A DNA stretch of 64,000 bases from JAJYSO01 sp964579505 (GCA_964579505.1 CAZOGC010000001.1:124001-188000), one strand, 5' to 3'. Shown: positions 18,218-26,862, counted from the first letter of the stretch. Notes: generated by a model not told the origin, from the letters alone. Numbers and translations: made by a program.

Positions 18218-18248
18218 CAAAATTGCTAATAAAAAGTTAAGCGCACAA
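18218..18248 (-). promoter_or_regulatory. Candidate promoter of the susCD operon
   Basis: On the minus strand TTG (18246-18248), a 20-base spacer and CAATTTTG (18218-18225) match the Bacteroidota -33/-7 pattern with one mismatch (CA for TA). It lies 30 bases before the susC ATG. Confidence 0.4.
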
Positions 18249-18304
18249 CAGTTTACGTGTTAAATTTTTTGTTTTCCTTGTAGATATTCTGATAGCCGGG
18301 AGGG

Positions 18305-20017
18305 TTAAAAAGTGGCAAGTAAGCTTATATGTACCTTAGTATGAGCGAATTTAAACGATTGCCCCCCTGTTTTTCCGTTTGCAAAATCTATTTTCAATAT
18401 TCCGGCTTTTGTTTGTAAACCTAGCCCAAAACCTATTCCGTAGAGGTTGTCTTTGTGTTGTTGAAGAGCATTTTTAAAGTGTGCGTAGTCTATAATGCTG
18501 TGGATGTATACGTTATTAGAGAGTACAAGCCGATATTCAGTTTGTAGAGCGCTGTAAAAAGAAGCGCGGAGGCTGTTTTCGTCAAATCCTCTAACGGTGT
18601 GCATCCCTCCGAAGCGAAAAAGCTCATTGGTTAAATAGTTTTTAGAAAAAAGAATGGCGGTGGTGTTGGCTATGTAGATGCTGTTGCGCCGGTCTATGAT
18701 AAAACTGTGTTGCCCAAAAAAAGTAAGGTACTGTTGTGGGCTGTTGCGCGCCTCGCGTTTTCGGCTACCAATACCTAAGGTAGTGTTTAGTTGCGTTTTA
18801 AACGGGAAGAAAGAAGAGGTGTAGTTGGGTTGGGTATACTGAGCGCTTACGGTAAAAAAGTGAGCTTGGTAGTCTTCGTTAACGGTGTTTGCTATCAACA
18901 GCGAGTCTTGTAAAGAATTAGAGCGAGTGCTTTGATAGCCTATGGCTACACTTGTAGAGGGGTTTAGTTGATAATTGAGTTGAGCAGCCTGCGTGTTGGT
19001 TGTATACGTGCTGTCTTGTTTAAAGAGGGTTAAAGATAGGTCGAGCCCAAAGGGAGAGGAAAAGAGGTAGGGTAAGTGGGCTTGTACTTCAAAATGCCGT
19101 TGATTGGCGCTGGTGCTTATATAATGCAGTGTAAGCGATTCACCAAAGTTTAAGTTATTAATGAGGGTAAGCGATAGGTTTCCGTCTAATTGTAATTTAT
19201 GAGTCTCTTCGTTGGTAGAAAAACCTAAAAAGCCTTCGAAATGATTGCTGTTTTGTTTTTTTAAGTAAAGAAAAACCTGTGTTTGTGTAGGCGTAAACAA
19301 AACTTCAGCCGGCCGAATTGTCGTTGCAAAAGGAAGATTTTTTAGCGCGGTTACTTTTCTATCTAGTTGATTTTTGTTGAAGGGGATTCCTTTTTTTAGA
19401 TTGAGATAATTTTTTAAGAAAGATCGTGGAAATTGTGTGTACCCTTTTATAATAAGACTGTCTAGTGTGCGTAACTTGGTTTGTGAAAGTTGTAGGCGAG
19501 CCGTGAGTAATTGGGAAGAAGTAATTTTAAATTCAGTTAATTGTAAATGTGTAAAAGGATGTCCTTGGTTGGCTATATGGTTGTTGAGAGTCTTTAAAAT
19601 TTCAGAAGTTTTTTTGATGGGTATGGTAAAAGTAGAATCGGTGTGTGGAAAAGAAGCGATTAATTTTTGCGGTAAAGTGTGTGGACGGTAAACTATTTTT
19701 ACACTACTAAATAAGTGATGCAATTGAAACCGGGTACTAAAAACAGAATCGTTCTCCTTTTGTAAAATGCTATGGGTAGCATTGAGGTAACCTATTTTTT
19801 GTAATTGAAGCGTGAGTTGCCGAATCGCCTTTTGCATAGCTTGTATCGATGCATATGTTTTAGGATACCCCAGCGTATTGATGAGGGCGGTTTCGGTAGT
19901 GTCGTTACCAACTATAGATAACTGTAAGTGGGTTTGACTATATCCTTTTGTAAAAACACCTATATATATAAAGGAGAAGAAGAGGAGTTTAAAGAAGGAA
20001 ATAGTGTGTTTCTTCAA
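18305..20017 (-). CDS. Omp85/TamA-like outer-membrane protein with POTRA domains
   Basis: 570 residues with a signal peptide (cleavage near GYSQT). Residues about 28-250 contain POTRA-like segments (LNTLGYPKTYASIQAMQKAIRQL; LIIKGYTQFPRSFLKNYLNLKKGIPFNKNQLDRKV). A beta-barrel follows, with the Omp85 loop-6 motif VRGF (HTVRGFDENSLR, about residue 475) and a C-terminal Phe. It is shorter than BamA, so it is more likely a TamA-like or specialised translocation/assembly pore. It is monocistronic, with its own predicted promoter. Confidence 0.85.
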   Translation of the reverse strand: MKKHTISFFKLLFFSFIYIGVFTKGYSQTHLQLSIVGNDTTETALINTLGYPKTYASIQAMQKAIRQLTLQLQKIGYLNATHSILQKENDSVFSTRFQLHHLFSSVKIVYRPHTLPQKLIASFPHTDSTFTIPIKKTSEILKTLNNHIANQGHPFTHLQLTEFKITSSQLLTARLQLSQTKLRTLDSLIIKGYTQFPRSFLKNYLNLKKGIPFNKNQLDRKVTALKNLPFATTIRPAEVLFTPTQTQVFLYLKKQNSNHFEGFLGFSTNEETHKLQLDGNLSLTLINNLNFGESLTLHYISTSANQRHFEVQAHLPYLFSSPFGLDLSLTLFKQDSTYTTNTQAAQLNYQLNPSTSVAIGYQSTRSNSLQDSLLIANTVNEDYQAHFFTVSAQYTQPNYTSSFFPFKTQLNTTLGIGSRKREARNSPQQYLTFFGQHSFIIDRRNSIYIANTTAILFSKNYLTNELFRFGGMHTVRGFDENSLRASFYSALQTEYRLVLSNNVYIHSIIDYAHFKNALQQHKDNLYGIGFGLGLQTKAGILKIDFANGKTGGQSFKFAHTKVHISLLATF

Positions 20018-20032
20018 AACCGTTGTTTTTGA

Positions 20033-20092
20033 AATAGGGTATAAAGTTCAAAAGTAATGTCATTTGTTTTAAAAAAACGAATAGGGTATAAA
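20033..20092 (-). promoter_or_regulatory. Promoter region of the Omp85-like gene with two direct repeats
   Basis: The minus strand has an exact -7 box TACTTTTG at 20049-20056. Two identical 13-base direct repeats (AATAGGGTATAAA on the plus strand) lie at 20033-20045 and 20080-20092, one at the expected transcription start and one near the -33 position. The -33 box itself is weak. Confidence 0.5.
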
Positions 20093-20164
20093 TAAATTGC
20101 AGATATTGCGGCGTTTTTTTAGTGGCGTACAGATTTGTATAAGGGGACGCCTGTGTGTATTTAA

Positions 20165-20284
20165 GGTTATTAAAATCATTTTAAGTGTATGTTGTCAAGG
20201 CGAGTTTACCTGCCTGAGGAAGGCCTGTCGAGGAATTGTTTTATTCATTTTGTCACACAGAGCCTGTCGATGTGCGGCAAAATG
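20165..20284 (+). repeat. Dispersed repeat R1 with adjoining hairpin, copy 1
   Basis: Positions 20165-20252 match the reverse complement of 44359-44449 at roughly 90 percent, with one small indel. The block ends in an imperfect hairpin at 20246-20284, from CATTTTG to CAAAATG, with TCACAC and GATGTG inside. No convincing ORF; a 97-codon open frame across it has no recognisable content. Confidence 0.75.
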
Positions 20285-20397
20285 TATTCAATGTATTCTT
20301 TTTAAGTGTCAAAACGAATATTTGTTAGCGAAATCAGCCTTATATGTAGAACAGGTTCTGTTAGTACAACAGCAATGTTGTCCTGAATAATTACATC

Positions 20398-20590
20398 GTT
20401 CTTTTTTTCATTGCCAAAAAAAGAACCAAAAAAGTCTAGGCTAGCGAATAAAAATGTAAAAAATACTACGGAAACCTCAGCCACGGATGAAAATAACTCG
20501 TCCTCCTACCGTCGTCCTTAAACAGATTTTCATCCCTTTGCCTCCGCTGCTTCCTTCCTGCCTGCCGGCAAGGCAGGGATTTTCAACATT
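20398..20590 (+). repeat. Dispersed structured repeat, copy B
   Basis: Second copy of the element at 10771. It has the same 42-base start (20398-20439) with its 11-bp stem (20398-20408 with 20416-20426). The second inverted repeat pairs GGATGAAAAT (20485-20494) with ATTTTCATCC (20526-20535). Relative to copy A one base changed on each side of the stem so that pairing is kept. A G/C-rich quasi-palindrome (CCTGCCTGCCGG...) follows at about 20558-20578. Confidence 0.85.
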
Positions 20591-20924
20591 GTTATTCAAA
20601 AAGCCATTTCGAACCCCATAAATGAGAAGACTATGAAACTGCCCGCAAAACCTGATATTTTGACGATTTAACCAAAAACGTTTAGGAATATATTAGTACA
20701 ATAGTTCCTTATAAAAAGTAATAAGAAGGATTCTCTATAAAAGTGTAATAATTGACGTTTTTGCGTGGATCTAACCTGTAAAACAGTTAGGTAGTTCCAC
20801 CAATTTATTTTGTAAATCGACTTAAATAGCCCCTAAAAAAATGCCGAAAAAGACCATGCAGTGCAGAAATTTGGGTTTCTATCGTTAAAAAAAACAATAC
20901 GACGCGAAAAAAAAATTAGGAATG
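20591..20924. other. Non-coding stretch before the ribosomal superoperon, with one hairpin
   Basis: I see no gene here. A stable hairpin occupies 20765-20800: outer stem GTGGA/TCCAC, inner stems CTAA/TTAG and CTGT/ACAG around an AAA loop. It ends about 125 bases before the rpsL promoter, so it is not part of that transcript. Confidence 0.5.
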
Positions 20925-20955
20925 TTTGATAACTTCAAATATATTTCTACATTTG
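20925..20955 (+). promoter_or_regulatory. Promoter of the ribosomal superoperon
   Basis: TTTG at 20925-20928, exactly 19 bases, then TACATTTG at 20948-20955: a full match to the Bacteroidota primary-sigma consensus. Transcription should start near 20960, giving a leader of about 48 bases before rpsL. The leader contains a weak CCCT/AGGG stem followed by five T. Confidence 0.85.
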
Positions 20956-21008
20956 CAAACCCTAAAAACAGGGACTTTTTATTTAATGATATTAGTGTAG
21001 ATTAAGTT

Positions 21009-21383
21009 ATGCCAACAATTTCACAATTAGTACGAAAAGGAAGATCTAGAACAGCCAAGAAAAGTAAGTCAGCTGCGTTAGATTCATGTCCGCAAAGACG
21101 CGGGGTTTGTACCCGTGTATATACCACCACTCCTAAGAAGCCAAACTCTGCTATGCGTAAGGTAGCGCGTGTGCGTTTAACCAACAATAAAGAGGTGAAT
21201 GCTTATATTCCGGGAGAGGGTCACAACCTTCAAGAGCACTCTATCGTTTTGGTGCGAGGTGGAAGAGTAAAAGATTTACCAGGGGTACGTTATCATATTG
21301 TGCGTGGCGCATTAGATACTGCCGGGGTAGCTGATCGTACACAACGTCGTTCTAAGTACGGTACAAAACGTCCTAAAAAATAA
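21009..21383 (+). CDS. rpsL: 30S ribosomal protein S12
   Basis: 124 residues; decoding-centre protein. The conserved TPKKPNSAMRK loop holds Lys43, and GGRVKDLPGVRYH holds Lys88, so the residues usually changed in streptomycin resistance are wild type. First gene of the str-S10-spc-alpha superoperon, directly downstream of a full-consensus promoter. Confidence 0.99.
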   Translation: MPTISQLVRKGRSRTAKKSKSAALDSCPQRRGVCTRVYTTTPKKPNSAMRKVARVRLTNNKEVNAYIPGEGHNLQEHSIVLVRGGRVKDLPGVRYHIVRGALDTAGVADRTQRRSKYGTKRPKK

Positions 21384-21413
21384 ACTGCGTTAAACTTCGT
21401 GTTAAACGTAGTT
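21383..21413 (+). other. Hairpin between rpsL and rpsG
   Basis: Arms 21383-21395 and 21401-21413 pair over 12 of 13 positions (one G-U) around a TTCGT loop, starting at the last base of the rpsL stop codon. T-rich sequence follows, but no clean T run. In E. coli the rpsL-rpsG gap is the S7 feedback site; whether this hairpin does the same is an inference. Confidence 0.55.
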
Positions 21414-21462
21414 TTGTGTTTAATGCGAATTGCAACCTATTAACTTATTGTAATAAGAAGTA

Positions 21463-21939
21463 ATGAGAAAGACTAAAGTTAAAAAAAGAGCACTTTTACC
21501 CGATCCTAAATTTAACGATCAGTTGGTAACCCGTTTCGTAAACATGATGATGCTGCACGGAAAGAAAACACTTTCTTTTAAAATTTTCTACGATATGATT
21601 GATATTGTAGAAGAAAAGAAAGAAGACGATGAAAAAACAGCGCTCGAAATCTGGAAAGAAGCCCTTTCTAATGTAATGCCGCATGTAGAGGTACGCAGTC
21701 GTCGTGTAGGAGGTGCTACTTTTCAAATTCCAACTCAAATTCGCCCCGATCGTAAAGTGTCAACCGCTATGAAATGGTTGATTTTGTTTGCTAGAAAACG
21801 CAACGAAAAATCAATGGCTGCTAAATTGGCGGCAGAGGTTTTAGCGGCTGCTAAAGAAGAAGGTGCTGCCGTTAAAAAACGCGTAGATACACATCGTATG
21901 GCCGAAGCAAATAAAGCATTCTCACACTTTAGATTCTAG
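21463..21939 (+). CDS. rpsG: 30S ribosomal protein S7
   Basis: 158 residues; primary binding protein that nucleates assembly of the 30S head. Begins MRKTKVKKRALLPDPKF and has the family segment VRSRRVGGATFQIPTQIRPDRK. Starts 79 bases after rpsL, an unusually wide gap for this operon, and fusA follows after six bases. Confidence 0.99.
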   Translation: MRKTKVKKRALLPDPKFNDQLVTRFVNMMMLHGKKTLSFKIFYDMIDIVEEKKEDDEKTALEIWKEALSNVMPHVEVRSRRVGGATFQIPTQIRPDRKVSTAMKWLILFARKRNEKSMAAKLAAEVLAAAKEEGAAVKKRVDTHRMAEANKAFSHFRF

Positions 21940-21945
21940 AATAAA

Positions 21946-24054
21946 ATGGCACAACGAGATTTAAAATATACAAGAAATATAGGTATTGCTGCACATATCG
22001 ACGCAGGAAAAACCACCACCACAGAACGTATTTTGTTTTACACCGGTATTAACCATAAGATAGGTGAGACTCACGAAGGAGCAGCTACTATGGACTGGAT
22101 GGAGCAAGAGCAAGAACGTGGTATTACTATTACTTCTGCCGCTACTCACTGTACGTGGAACTACAGAGGTAATGAATACAAAATGAATATTATTGACACG
22201 CCCGGGCACGTTGACTTTACCGTAGAGGTAGAGCGTTCTTTACGCGTGTTAGACGGTATGATTGCGCTTTTTAGTGCAGTTGATGGAGTAGAACCTCAAT
22301 CAGAAACCGTATGGCGTCAGGCAGATAAATATGCTGTGCCTCGTATAGGTTTTGCTAATAAAATGGACCGTGAAGGAGCTGATTTCTTTAATGTGTGTGC
22401 ACAGATTAAAGAAATGTTGGGTGGAAATCCGGTGCCTTTGCAAGTGCCTATTGGTGATGGGGTTGACTTTAAAGGAGTAGTAGATTTGATTTCTAAAAAA
22501 GCGGTTGTTTGGAATGAAGAAGATTTCGGAATGACGTTTAACGAAATCGAAATACCTGCTGAACTGGTTGACGATGTTAATAAATATAGAGGAGAACTTA
22601 TTGAAGCAGTTGCTGAATATGACGAATCTTTGATGGAGAAATTCTTTGAAGATGAAAACTCTATTACAGAAGATGAAATTATTGAAGCTTTGCGTAAAGC
22701 TACCATCGATATGTCTATTATTCCTATGTTCTGCGGTTCTTCATTTAAGAACAAAGGAGTGCAAGCTATGCTAGATGGTGTAATGCGTTATTTACCTTCT
22801 CCGGTAGATGTAGAAGCTATTGAGGGTACAAATCCTGATACAGAAGAAGCCGAATTGCGTCACCCAAATATAGAAGATCCTTTTTCTTCATTAGCTTTTA
22901 AAATTGCCACTGATCCGTTTGTAGGTCGTTTGGCTTTCTTTAGAGTTTATTCTGGTGTATTAGATGCGGGTTCTTATGTTTTGAACAACCGTTCCGGTAA
23001 AAAAGAACGTATTTCCAGAATGTATCAAATGCACTCTAACAAACAAGAGCCGATTGATCAAATTCAAGCTGGAGATATTGGGGCGGCAGTAGGTTTTAAA
23101 GATATTAAAACCGGTGATACATTAACCGACTTAGATCACCCGATTGTTTTAGAATCTATGAGTTTCCCGGATCCGGTAATCGGTATTGCGGTAGAACCAA
23201 AGACTAAAGCAGACGTAGATAAACTAGGGGTAGCGTTGGCTAAATTGGCTGAAGAAGACCCTACTTTCCAAGTAAAAACAGACGAAGTTTCTGGGCAAAC
23301 GGTTATCTCCGGTATGGGTGAATTGCACCTTGATGTATTGGTTGATCGTTTACGCAGAGAATTTAAAGTAGAAGTAAATCAAGGGGAACCGCGTGTAGAA
23401 TACAAAGAAGCAGTAACCCAATCTACTGAACACCGCGAAGTTTATAAAAAACAAAGTGGAGGTCGTGGTAAATTTGCTGATATTATCTTTGAAATGGGTC
23501 CGGTTGATGAAGACTTTGAAGATAAAGGCTTGCAATTTGTTGACGAGATTAAAGGAGGACGTATTCCTAAAGAATTTATTCCTTCTGTAAAAAAAGGTTT
23601 TGAAGAAGCTATGAAAAACGGGCCGTTAGCCGGCTTCCAAATGGATAGCTTAAAAGTAACCTTAAAAGATGGTTCTTTTCACCCGGTAGACTCTGACCAG
23701 TTGTCTTTTGAGATGGCTGCTAAATTGGGGTATAGATCTGCAGCTAAAGCTGCCGGTGCTCGTGTACTAGAACCTATTATGAAAATTGAGGTGGTTACTC
23801 CTGAAGAAAATATGGGAGATATTGTTGGAGACTTAAACCGTAGACGCGGTCAAGTAAACAGTATGGGAGACCGTTCCGGGGCTAAAATTATTAAAGCTGA
23901 AGTTCCACTTTCAGAAATGTTTGGATATGTAACCACATTACGAACTCTTTCTTCTGGTCGTGCAACTTCTACGATGGAGTTTTCACACTACCAAGAAACC
24001 CCATCTAATATAGAACAAGAAGTTATTAAAGCTGAAGTTGGTGCTAACGAATAA
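21946..24054 (+). CDS. fusA: Elongation factor G
   Basis: 702-residue translocase GTPase. G1 AHIDAGKTT at 16-24, DTPGH at 84-88 and NKMD near 138; the five-domain length is complete. No tuf gene follows: rpsJ starts 11 bases downstream, so EF-Tu must be encoded elsewhere, as is usual in Bacteroidota. One fusA copy is seen here; a second elsewhere cannot be excluded. Confidence 0.99.
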   Translation: MAQRDLKYTRNIGIAAHIDAGKTTTTERILFYTGINHKIGETHEGAATMDWMEQEQERGITITSAATHCTWNYRGNEYKMNIIDTPGHVDFTVEVERSLRVLDGMIALFSAVDGVEPQSETVWRQADKYAVPRIGFANKMDREGADFFNVCAQIKEMLGGNPVPLQVPIGDGVDFKGVVDLISKKAVVWNEEDFGMTFNEIEIPAELVDDVNKYRGELIEAVAEYDESLMEKFFEDENSITEDEIIEALRKATIDMSIIPMFCGSSFKNKGVQAMLDGVMRYLPSPVDVEAIEGTNPDTEEAELRHPNIEDPFSSLAFKIATDPFVGRLAFFRVYSGVLDAGSYVLNNRSGKKERISRMYQMHSNKQEPIDQIQAGDIGAAVGFKDIKTGDTLTDLDHPIVLESMSFPDPVIGIAVEPKTKADVDKLGVALAKLAEEDPTFQVKTDEVSGQTVISGMGELHLDVLVDRLRREFKVEVNQGEPRVEYKEAVTQSTEHREVYKKQSGGRGKFADIIFEMGPVDEDFEDKGLQFVDEIKGGRIPKEFIPSVKKGFEEAMKNGPLAGFQMDSLKVTLKDGSFHPVDSDQLSFEMAAKLGYRSAAKAAGARVLEPIMKIEVVTPEENMGDIVGDLNRRRGQVNSMGDRSGAKIIKAEVPLSEMFGYVTTLRTLSSGRATSTMEFSHYQETPSNIEQEVIKAEVGANE

Positions 24055-24065
24055 GCGTAATTAAA

Positions 24066-24371
24066 ATGAGTCAGAAAATTAGAATTAAATTAAAATCGTA
24101 CGATCACAACTTGGTTGATAAATCATCTGAGAAGATTGTAAAAACTGTAAAAACAACAGGTGCAGTAGTAACCGGGCCTATTCCGTTACCTACCAAGAAA
24201 AAGATTTTTACCGTGTTGCGTTCACCACACGTTAACAAAAAATCTCGTGAGCAGTTTGAACTAAATTCGTATAAACGATTGCTTGATATTTACAGTTCTT
24301 CATCAAAGACCATTGACGCTTTAATGAAATTAGAACTGCCAAGCGGAGTAGAAGTAGAGATAAAAGTGTGA
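24066..24371 (+). CDS. rpsJ: 30S ribosomal protein S10
   Basis: 101 residues, with the typical VTGPIPLPTKKKIFTVLRSPHVNKKSREQFE region. It takes part in the 30S head and, by family knowledge, in NusB-dependent antitermination. It links the str block to the S10 block and is followed by a 108-base gap with a hairpin. Confidence 0.99.
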   Translation: MSQKIRIKLKSYDHNLVDKSSEKIVKTVKTTGAVVTGPIPLPTKKKIFTVLRSPHVNKKSREQFELNSYKRLLDIYSSSSKTIDALMKLELPSGVEVEIKV

Positions 24372-24391
24372 TACACACTGTATAATCTTAT

Positions 24392-24436
24392 AAAAAGGCT
24401 GTGGCTCTTTGTTTGTAGAGTGACAGCTTCCTTTTT
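24392..24436 (+). other. Imperfect hairpin between rpsJ and rplC
   Basis: AAAAAGGCTGT (24392-24402) pairs with ACAGCTTCCTTTTT (24423-24436) with a three-base bulge; CTCT/AGAG can extend it inside. It ends in T5 and resembles an attenuator. It sits in the only gap over 100 bases between fusA and secY. Confidence 0.5.
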
Positions 24437-24479
24437 GAGACCAACTAGTATTTCAATAATTAATTAATAAATCAAAACA

Positions 24480-25094
24480 ATGTCTGGGTTAATAGGAAAA
24501 AAAATCGGAATGACCAGCCTGTACGATGAAAATGGTAAAAATTTACCATGTACCGTAATTCAAGCCGGTCCTTGCGTAATTACCCAAGTCAGAACCGAAG
24601 AGGTTGACGGGTATAACGCCCTTCAATTGGGTTTCGATGACAAGAAAGACAAACGCACCTCTAAAGCTGCTCAAGGGCACTTTAAAAAAGCAGGTACGAT
24701 TGCTAAACAAAAAGTTGTTGAGTTCCAAGGATTTGAAGGAGAGTATAAGCTAGGTGATGCTATCACTGTAGAGCTATTTGAAGAAGGAGAGTTTGTAGAT
24801 GTCTCCGGAATTTCAAAAGGAAAAGGATTTCAAGGGGTTGTAAAACGCCATGGATTCCGCGGATCAACACGAACTCATGGCCAACAGAGCATGTTGCGTG
24901 CACCGGGTTCTGTGGGTGCTGCTTCTTATCCGGCGCGTGTATTTAAAGATATGCGTATGCCCGGAAGAACCGGCGGCAATAAAGTAAAAGTACAAAACCT
25001 AAAAGTGTTGAAATTAGACACGGAAAAAAACCTGATTATCGTAAAAGGGTGTGTTCCGGGTCATAAAAACGCTTATGTAACCATTGAGAAGTGA
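24480..25094 (+). CDS. rplC: 50S ribosomal protein L3
   Basis: 204 residues, early 50S assembly protein near the peptidyl transferase centre. Contains SKGKGFQGVVKRHGFRG and GSVGAASYPARVFKDMRMPGR. The Gln methylated by PrmB in E. coli (GQNQTPG) falls on Ala/Ser here. Its TGA overlaps the rplD ATG by one base. Confidence 0.99.
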   Translation: MSGLIGKKIGMTSLYDENGKNLPCTVIQAGPCVITQVRTEEVDGYNALQLGFDDKKDKRTSKAAQGHFKKAGTIAKQKVVEFQGFEGEYKLGDAITVELFEEGEFVDVSGISKGKGFQGVVKRHGFRGSTRTHGQQSMLRAPGSVGAASYPARVFKDMRMPGRTGGNKVKVQNLKVLKLDTEKNLIIVKGCVPGHKNAYVTIEK

Positions 25095-25723
25095 TGAAGT
25101 TAAGTGTATTAGACATATCGGGAAAAGAAACAGCTACTAAAGTAGAGCTTTCTGACGCTGTTTTCGGAATTGAGCCCAATACACATGCCATTTATATGGA
25201 TGTGAAACAATATTTGGCCAATCAACGACAAGGCACACACAAAGCAAAAGAACGTGCAGAGGTTGTAGGTAGTACACGGAAGATTAAAAAACAAAAAGGT
25301 ACCGGTACAGCTCGTGCGGGTAGCATAAAATCTCCTGTATTTAGAGGTGGTGGTCGTATTTTTGGCCCTCGTCCTAAAAGCTACGGTTTTAAATTGAATA
25401 AAAATTTAAAGCGTTTAGCACGTAAATCTGCTTTGAGCCAAAAAGCAAAAGATAAAGATATTATCGTTTTAGAAGACTTTCAATTTGAAGCTCCCAAAAC
25501 GAAAGAATATATAGCCATTTTAAGCGCACTTAATATAGCCGATAAAAAATCGCTATTTGTGTTTGGTGAGTCAAATAAAAACGTATATTTGTCCTCACGC
25601 AATTTTAACGGTTCTGACGTTGTAAGTGTCTCACAATTAAATACTTACAAAATTATGAATGCTGATAAAATTGTTCTTTTGAGCGGTTCTCTTGAAACAA
25701 TTGAGTCTAATTTGAATAAATAA
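25094..25723 (+). CDS. rplD: 50S ribosomal protein L4
   Basis: 209 residues. Contains TRKIKKQKGTGTARAGSIKSPVFRGGG, the loop that lines the exit tunnel. I take the ATG at 25094, which overlaps the rplC stop (TGATG), instead of the GTG three bases earlier. In E. coli L4 represses the S10 operon. Confidence 0.98.
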   Translation: MKLSVLDISGKETATKVELSDAVFGIEPNTHAIYMDVKQYLANQRQGTHKAKERAEVVGSTRKIKKQKGTGTARAGSIKSPVFRGGGRIFGPRPKSYGFKLNKNLKRLARKSALSQKAKDKDIIVLEDFQFEAPKTKEYIAILSALNIADKKSLFVFGESNKNVYLSSRNFNGSDVVSVSQLNTYKIMNADKIVLLSGSLETIESNLNK

Positions 25724-25728
25724 TTGCC

Positions 25729-26019
25729 ATGCGTATTTTAATTAAACCTATAATTACGGAAAAAGCCACGCAAGATAGCGAGCTAAATAACCGGTATACT
25801 TTTGTGGTTGATAAGCGTGCCAACAAGATTCAAATTAAAGAAGAGGTAGAGGCGGTTTATGATGTTTCAGTAGAGAAAGTACGAACCATGATTGTTCGTG
25901 CTGATCGAAAATCCCGTTATACAAAACAGGGAATGGTGACCGGTAAAACATCAGCTTATAAAAAAGCTGTAGTTCAAGTTTCTGATGGAGATACCATCGA
26001 TTTGTATAGTAATATTTAA
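25729..26019 (+). CDS. rplW: 50S ribosomal protein L23
   Basis: 96 residues; lies at the tunnel exit and is the main docking site of trigger factor and SRP. Starts RILIKPIITEKATQDSE, typical of the family. Five bases after rplD. Confidence 0.99.
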   Translation: MRILIKPIITEKATQDSELNNRYTFVVDKRANKIQIKEEVEAVYDVSVEKVRTMIVRADRKSRYTKQGMVTGKTSAYKKAVVQVSDGDTIDLYSNI

Positions 26020-26028
26020 GATCAAGTA

Positions 26029-26862
26029 ATGTCGGTAAAAAAATTAAAACCCACAACGCCAGGACAACGCTTTCGTGTAGTAAATGGTTTTGATGCCATA
26101 ACTACAGATAAGCCGGAAAAAAGTCTTTTGGCGCCTATAAAGAAATCAGGAGGGCGTAATCACAGCGGAAAAATGACTATGCGCTACAGAGGTGGTGGTC
26201 ATAAAAGACGCTACCGTATTATTGATTTCAAACGTACTAAAAAAGATGTACCTGCAGAGGTAAAATCTATTGAATATGATCCTAACCGTTCTGCTTTTAT
26301 TGCTCTTATTGAGTATACAGACGGAGAGAAAAGTTATATCGTTGCGCAAAACGGTTTAAAAGTAGGACAGAAAATTGTTGCTTCTAACAAAAATGTACCT
26401 ACCAATATTGGAAACTGCATGCCACTTTCTGAGATTCCGTTTGGTACTATTATTTCTTGTATTGAATTGCACCCGGGAAAAGGAGCAGCTTTAGTAAGAA
26501 GTGCTGGTACATTTGCTCAACTGTTAGCTAGAGAAGGTAAATATGTAACCATTAAAATGCCTTCTGGTGAGGTGCGTATGGTTCTAGGAACTTGTATTGC
26601 TACCGTTGGCGCAATCTCTAATAGCGATCATTCATTATTAGTGGGTGGTAAAGCAGGCCGTAGCCGTTGGTTAGGCCGTCGCCCACGTACACGAGCAGTA
26701 GTTATGAACCCGGTAGATCACCCAATGGGTGGTGGTGAAGGCCGTGCTTCCGGAGGACATCCGCGTTCACGTAAAGGATTGCCGGCTAAAGGTTATAAGA
26801 CACGTTCTTTAACCAAGGCAAGTAATAAATATATTGTTGAACGTAGAAAGAAGCGTAAATAA
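26029..26862 (+). CDS. rplB: 50S ribosomal protein L2
   Basis: 277 residues; needed for subunit association and peptidyl transfer. The near-universal MNPVDHPMGGGEGR segment is present near the C-terminus, and GGGHKRRYRIIDFKR near the N-terminus. Confidence 0.99.
   Translation: MSVKKLKPTTPGQRFRVVNGFDAITTDKPEKSLLAPIKKSGGRNHSGKMTMRYRGGGHKRRYRIIDFKRTKKDVPAEVKSIEYDPNRSAFIALIEYTDGEKSYIVAQNGLKVGQKIVASNKNVPTNIGNCMPLSEIPFGTIISCIELHPGKGAALVRSAGTFAQLLAREGKYVTIKMPSGEVRMVLGTCIATVGAISNSDHSLLVGGKAGRSRWLGRRPRTRAVVMNPVDHPMGGGEGRASGGHPRSRKGLPAKGYKTRSLTKASNKYIVERRKKRK

Noticed and set aside
20097..20390. 97-codon open frame before the ribosomal operon
   Set aside because: It runs through a dispersed repeat and hairpin; its Cys-rich translation has no recognisable domain or signal.
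22317..22754. 145-codon open frame on the minus strand within fusA
   Set aside because: Antisense shadow of a highly conserved gene; low-complexity Ser/Ile-rich translation.
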